Origin: Jidongwangia harbinensis
GTDB lineage: Bacteria; Actinomycetota; Actinomycetes; Mycobacteriales; Micromonosporaceae
DNA: 64,000 nt
NCBI RefSeq assembly: GCF_020216025.1
Contig: NZ_JAIWNC010000018.1
Span: 124,001-188,000 of the forward strand
Direction of reading: 5' to 3'
Part shown: positions 61,084-64,000 of the stretch, piece by piece
Numbering within the stretch: position 1 is the stretch's first letter
Layout: the number at the start of each line of letters is the position of its first letter
Position numbers and translations under genes: made by a program
Notes under the pieces: model-generated
What the model was told of the DNA's origin: nothing
Databases searched by the model: none
What the model saw: the letters and a program-made list of their open reading frames with translations, nothing else

Positions 61084-61992
61084 CTATTCCGCGAGTCCGA
61101 ACGCGATGCCGTCCAGGATGTCGTGCTCGCTGGCCACCACGGTGTCCTGGCCGGCCCGCTCCATGACCGTCCGCAGGATGAGCGCCCCGGCGCCGATCAC
61201 ATCCGCCCGCCCGGGGTGCATCACCGGCAGCTCCCGCCGCTCGGCCACCGGCGCGGCGAGCAGGTCGGCGGTCACCTTCGCCACCGCGTCGTAGCCCACC
61301 CGGGCGTGGTGGATGCGCCGGGCGTCGTACCCCGGCAGGTCCAGAGCCAGTGCCGCCACCGTGGTGACCGAACCGGCCAGCCCGACCAGCGTCGCGGCCG
61401 CCCGGCCGGGCACCGCGGCCAGCGCGGCGTCCACCGCCGCGGTGATGTCCCGTTCCGCGGCCGCGATCTCGGCCGCGGTGGGCGGGTCGGACCGCAGGTG
61501 CCGCTCGGTCATCCGGACGCAGCCGATGTCCATCGAGATCGCCGCGGTCACCTCGGACCCGCCGGTGACGAACTCGGTGGACCCGCCGCCGATGTCCACC
61601 ACCAGGTACGGCGGTTCGCCGTCCAGGCCGCGCACCGCACCGGTGAACGACAGCCGCGCCTCGGCGTCACCGCTGATCACCTCCGGGTCCACGCCCAGCA
61701 CCGCGCGCACCATGCCGGAGAACTCGGCGGCGTTGGAGGCGTCCCGGGACGCCGACGTGGCACACATCCGGACCCGCTCGATGCCCAGCTCGGCGATCTC
61801 GGCGGCGTACCCGAGCAGCGCCGTCCGGGTCCGCTCGATCGCCTCCGGGGCGAGCCGGCCGGTCCGGTCGACGCCCGCGCCGAGCCGGACGATCTCCATC
61901 CGCCGGGCCACGTCGGTGAGCCGGTTCCCGGACACGTCCGCGATCAGCAACCGGATCGAGTTGGTGCCGCAGTCGATGGCCGCGACTCTCAT
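61084..61992 (-). CDS. Ppx/GppA-family exopolyphosphatase / pppGpp phosphohydrolase
   Basis: The protein has 302 residues of the ASKHA fold: VAAIDCGTNSIRLLIADV, MCATSASRDASNAAEF, the second phosphate loop YLVVDIGGGSTEFVTGG, and VGLAGSVTTVAALAL. Short, two-domain length matches the actinobacterial type next to DUF501 (Rv1026-like). Whether it degrades polyphosphate or pppGpp is not decidable here. Its ATG overlaps the stop of the GNAT gene (ATGA). Confidence 0.93.
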   Translation of the reverse strand: MRVAAIDCGTNSIRLLIADVSGNRLTDVARRMEIVRLGAGVDRTGRLAPEAIERTRTALLGYAAEIAELGIERVRMCATSASRDASNAAEFSGMVRAVLGVDPEVISGDAEARLSFTGAVRGLDGEPPYLVVDIGGGSTEFVTGGSEVTAAISMDIGCVRMTERHLRSDPPTAAEIAAAERDITAAVDAALAAVPGRAAATLVGLAGSVTTVAALALDLPGYDARRIHHARVGYDAVAKVTADLLAAPVAERRELPVMHPGRADVIGAGALILRTVMERAGQDTVVASEHDILDGIAFGLAE

Positions 61993-62492
61993 AGGTGCAG
62001 CAGCATTCTCGTGTTCCCCAAGGTGTTCGGCTTGACCCGTTCCAGGTCCAGGAACTCCGCGACACCCTCGTCGTAGGAGCGCAGCAGTTGTTCGTACACC
62101 GCGTGCGGCACCGGCGCACCGTCGATCTCGACGAAGCCGAACGAGCCGAAGAACCGGGTCTCGAAGGTGAGGCAGAAGACCCGGGCCACGCCCAGCTCCC
62201 GGGCCACCCCGAGCAGTTCGGTGACGATCCGGTGGCCGATCTTCTGACCGCGGCAGGCCGGGTCCACCGCCACGGTACGGATCTCCGCCAGGTCCTCCCA
62301 CATCACGTGCAGCGCCCCGCACCCGACCACGGCGCCGTCGTCGGTGCGCACCGCCACCCAGAAGTCCTGGACCTGTTCGTACAACGTCACGGTGGCCTTG
62401 GTGAGCAGCCGCCGGTCACCGCTGTACGTATCGATCAGCCGCCGGATCACTTTCACGTCGGACGTTCTCGCCCGTCGGATGTGCACGTCCAT
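61989..62492 (-). CDS. Amino-acid N-acetyltransferase (ArgA-like GNAT)
   Basis: The protein has 167 residues. The GNAT core has EIRTVAVDPACRGQKIGHRIVTELLGVARELG (acetyl-CoA loop) and VFCLTFETRFFGSFGFVEID. The N-terminus VHIRRARTSDVKVIRRLIDTYSGDRRLLTKATVTLYEQVQDFWVA closely resembles stand-alone glutamate N-acetyltransferases of actinobacteria (Rv2747 type), so arginine biosynthesis is likely. ATG 62492 is preferred to an upstream in-frame ATG 11 codons earlier. It is translationally coupled to the Ppx/GppA gene. Confidence 0.88.
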   Translation of the reverse strand: MDVHIRRARTSDVKVIRRLIDTYSGDRRLLTKATVTLYEQVQDFWVAVRTDDGAVVGCGALHVMWEDLAEIRTVAVDPACRGQKIGHRIVTELLGVARELGVARVFCLTFETRFFGSFGFVEIDGAPVPHAVYEQLLRSYDEGVAEFLDLERVKPNTLGNTRMLLHL

Positions 62493-62502
62493 GGCGGCGA
62501 CC

Positions 62503-63003
62503 CTACGACTCCGGGACGTCGACACACGGACCGTTTGTCCACCACGGTCCGATGGCGGCGAGCACCTCGTCGCCGAACGGGTTCACCCCCGGGCCGGCGG
62601 CCAGCGCGTGTCCCAGGTGGACGTGCAGGCACTTCACCCGGTGCGGCATGCCGCCCGCGGACACGTTCGCGATCTCCGGAACGTGCTGCACCGCCTCGCG
62701 CCGGGCCAGGTAGTCGTGGTGCGCCTTCGCATACCGCTCGGCCAGGTCCGGATCGGTGGACAGCCGGTCCTGCATCTCGCGCATCACGCCGGAGGACTCC
62801 AGCCGGCTGCACGCCGCGGTGGCGTTCGGGCAGGTCAGATAGAAGACGGTGGGGAACGGTGTGCCGTCCGCGAGCCGCGGCGACGTCTCCACCACGTCGG
62901 GATTGCCGCACGGGCAGCGGTGCGCGACTCCCCGGGTGGCACGTGGCGGACGGCCCAACTGGGCCGCCACGGTGTCGAGGTCGGCCTGGGTGGCGGGTTC
63001 CAT
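62503..63003 (-). CDS. DUF501 domain-containing protein
   Basis: The protein has 166 residues. Characteristic stretches are LGRPPRATRGVAHRCPCGNPDVVETSPRLADGTPFPTVFYLTCP and the C-terminal HRVKCLHVHLGHALAAGPGVNPFGDEVLA. Conserved Cys and His residues could bind a metal. Function is unknown. It is always found between ftsB and ppx in actinobacteria; here its ATG overlaps the ftsB stop (TAATG). Confidence 0.93.
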   Translation of the reverse strand: MEPATQADLDTVAAQLGRPPRATRGVAHRCPCGNPDVVETSPRLADGTPFPTVFYLTCPNATAACSRLESSGVMREMQDRLSTDPDLAERYAKAHHDYLARREAVQHVPEIANVSAGGMPHRVKCLHVHLGHALAAGPGVNPFGDEVLAAIGPWWTNGPCVDVPES

Positions 63004-63635
63004 TACTGGCGGGGCTCCGAATCGGCGGCGGCGACGCTGGACCACAGGGTGTCGTACCAGCGGTCGGGGGCCGCGGCGGGCGACGCCTGACCGGCGTCGC
63101 GGGCGGCGCCCTCCGGGTCGTTGAGGACCAGCAACGGGACCTCACCCGGGCGGACGTAGAACAGGCGGTCGCGGGCCTGGATCCGGACGTACTCCGGGTC
63201 CTGCCACTTGGCGACCTCCTCGGCCTTGTCCGCGATCACCTCGCGCTGGTCCGCCTGCGCGGCCTGCATCTCGGCGATCTGCGACTCCTGGGCGAGGTAG
63301 ACCCGGACCGGGTACGTGTACGCCAGGGCCAGCGCGATCAGGACGACCACGAGGACGGTGGCCCGGCCGGTGAACGCGCGGGGCCGGGTGGCGACCGTGC
63401 GCTTGGTGGCGCCGGTGGCGGCGGTGCGGCGGGCCGCGGCGGGACGGGTGGCGCGACCGGCACGGGCGGTCGGCACCCGGCCGGACGAGACCCGGGGTTC
63501 GATGCGCGTGGCGGCGGTGTCCCGCACGGTGCCACGGGAGCCGCGGGCGGCGGGCCGGCCGGTGTGCCCGCGGGGACGCCGGGACGGACCCTGCCCGCTG
63601 AGCCCGGAACCTCCGGGTGTGCGGCGCTGCGTCAT
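63003..63635 (-). CDS. ftsB: Septum formation initiator FtsB/DivIC family protein
   Basis: Divisome protein of 210 residues. A basic, disordered cytosolic N-terminus of about 95 residues (rich in R, P, G, T) is followed by one span (VLVVVLIALALAYTY), a periplasmic coiled coil (LAQESQIAEMQAAQADQREVIADKAEEVAKW) and the family motif DPEYVRIQARDRLFYVRPGE. GGGGGGAGGGG lies before ATG 63635. It is downstream of eno, as in most actinobacteria, and overlaps DUF501. Confidence 0.92.
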   Translation of the reverse strand: MTQRRTPGGSGLSGQGPSRRPRGHTGRPAARGSRGTVRDTAATRIEPRVSSGRVPTARAGRATRPAAARRTAATGATKRTVATRPRAFTGRATVLVVVLIALALAYTYPVRVYLAQESQIAEMQAAQADQREVIADKAEEVAKWQDPEYVRIQARDRLFYVRPGEVPLLVLNDPEGAARDAGQASPAAAPDRWYDTLWSSVAAADSEPRQ

Positions 63636-63741
63636 CCCTGCCCCTCCCCCCGATGTCGCGCGGCCATGGAGTTGCGGCACCGGTCCTGAACCTATGCCCA
63701 GGAAACCGGAGACCACAACTCCATGATCCGACGGCTCGGTG

Positions 63742-64000
<259 letters not shown>

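Overview
The window is 64 kb of very GC-rich DNA with dense, mostly co-oriented or overlapping genes and many GTG starts. Mycothiol S-conjugate amidase, a tRNA-Leu(UAA) of the bldA type, GreA/DUF4307, the eno-ftsB-DUF501-ppx block and several actinobacteria-only families point to a filamentous actinomycete. Gene content and small hypothetical proteins look most like Micromonosporaceae (Actinoplanes-type); this is an inference, since no 16S rRNA is present.

Layout. 1-6.0 kb: five translationally coupled genes of a siderophore-type uptake system (two FecCD permeases, a FepC-type ATPase) followed by a heterodimeric exporter-fold ABC pair whose ATP sites are degenerate in complementary ways. 6.0-7.3 kb: a lone class II Fic protein behind a perfect 11-bp inverted repeat. 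7.4-15.8 kb: acyl-CoA dehydrogenase, UDP-glucose dehydrogenase and a giant 1841-residue polytopic membrane protein. 15.9-19.6 kb: purE-purK and a thioredoxin-domain (YyaL/DUF255) protein. 19.6-21.7 kb: a small accessory patch with broken reading frames, 23-bp-spaced direct repeats and a DUF4143 ATPase. 21.7-31.9 kb: GGDEF/EAL protein, then the conserved mca / DUF4307 / greA / ilvA / amidase / metB / HIT / msrA group. 32.0-38.3 kb: a 6.3-kb accessory island bounded and split by three copies of the msrA 3' end. It holds an AbiEii-like pair, a GntR-type regulator, two single-span membrane proteins, a frameshifted gene and a PIN-like (PIN_8) protein, and parts of it have lower GC and many TTA codons. 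38.3-50.3 kb: GNAT, CYTH-CHAD plus PPK2 (polyphosphate), a structured leader upstream of rnz, HtrA-like protease, cbs, DUF1232, two SGNH hydrolases, thiolase. 50.4-51.0 kb: two families of tandem repeats. 51.0-58.4 kb: Bax-inhibitor-like protein, tRNA-Leu(UAA), type II NADH dehydrogenase, and a MoxR/DUF58/DUF4129 operon. 58.4-64 kb: uracil-DNA glycosylase, an LppU-like protein, a PadR/HAAS-domain pair, then ppx, argA-like GNAT, DUF501, ftsB and eno.

The backbone from the thioredoxin-domain gene to the thiolase resembles the M. tuberculosis Rv1074c-Rv1084 neighbourhood (fadA3, SGNH esterase, cbs, metB, greA, DUF4307, mca, small membrane protein, YyaL) as known from the literature, opened up by accessory insertions. 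Functional threads are sulfur amino-acid metabolism and thiol/oxidant defence (metB, cbs, ilvA, msrA, mca), polyphosphate (CHAD, PPK2, Ppx/GppA) and iron uptake.

The most unusual signals are the triplicated msrA 3' end with its island, the nested-stem RNA leader before rnz, the hairpin cluster at 37.7-38.1 kb, the complementary degenerate ABC pair, and the concentration of TTA codons in island genes in a window that also carries the TTA-decoding tRNA.
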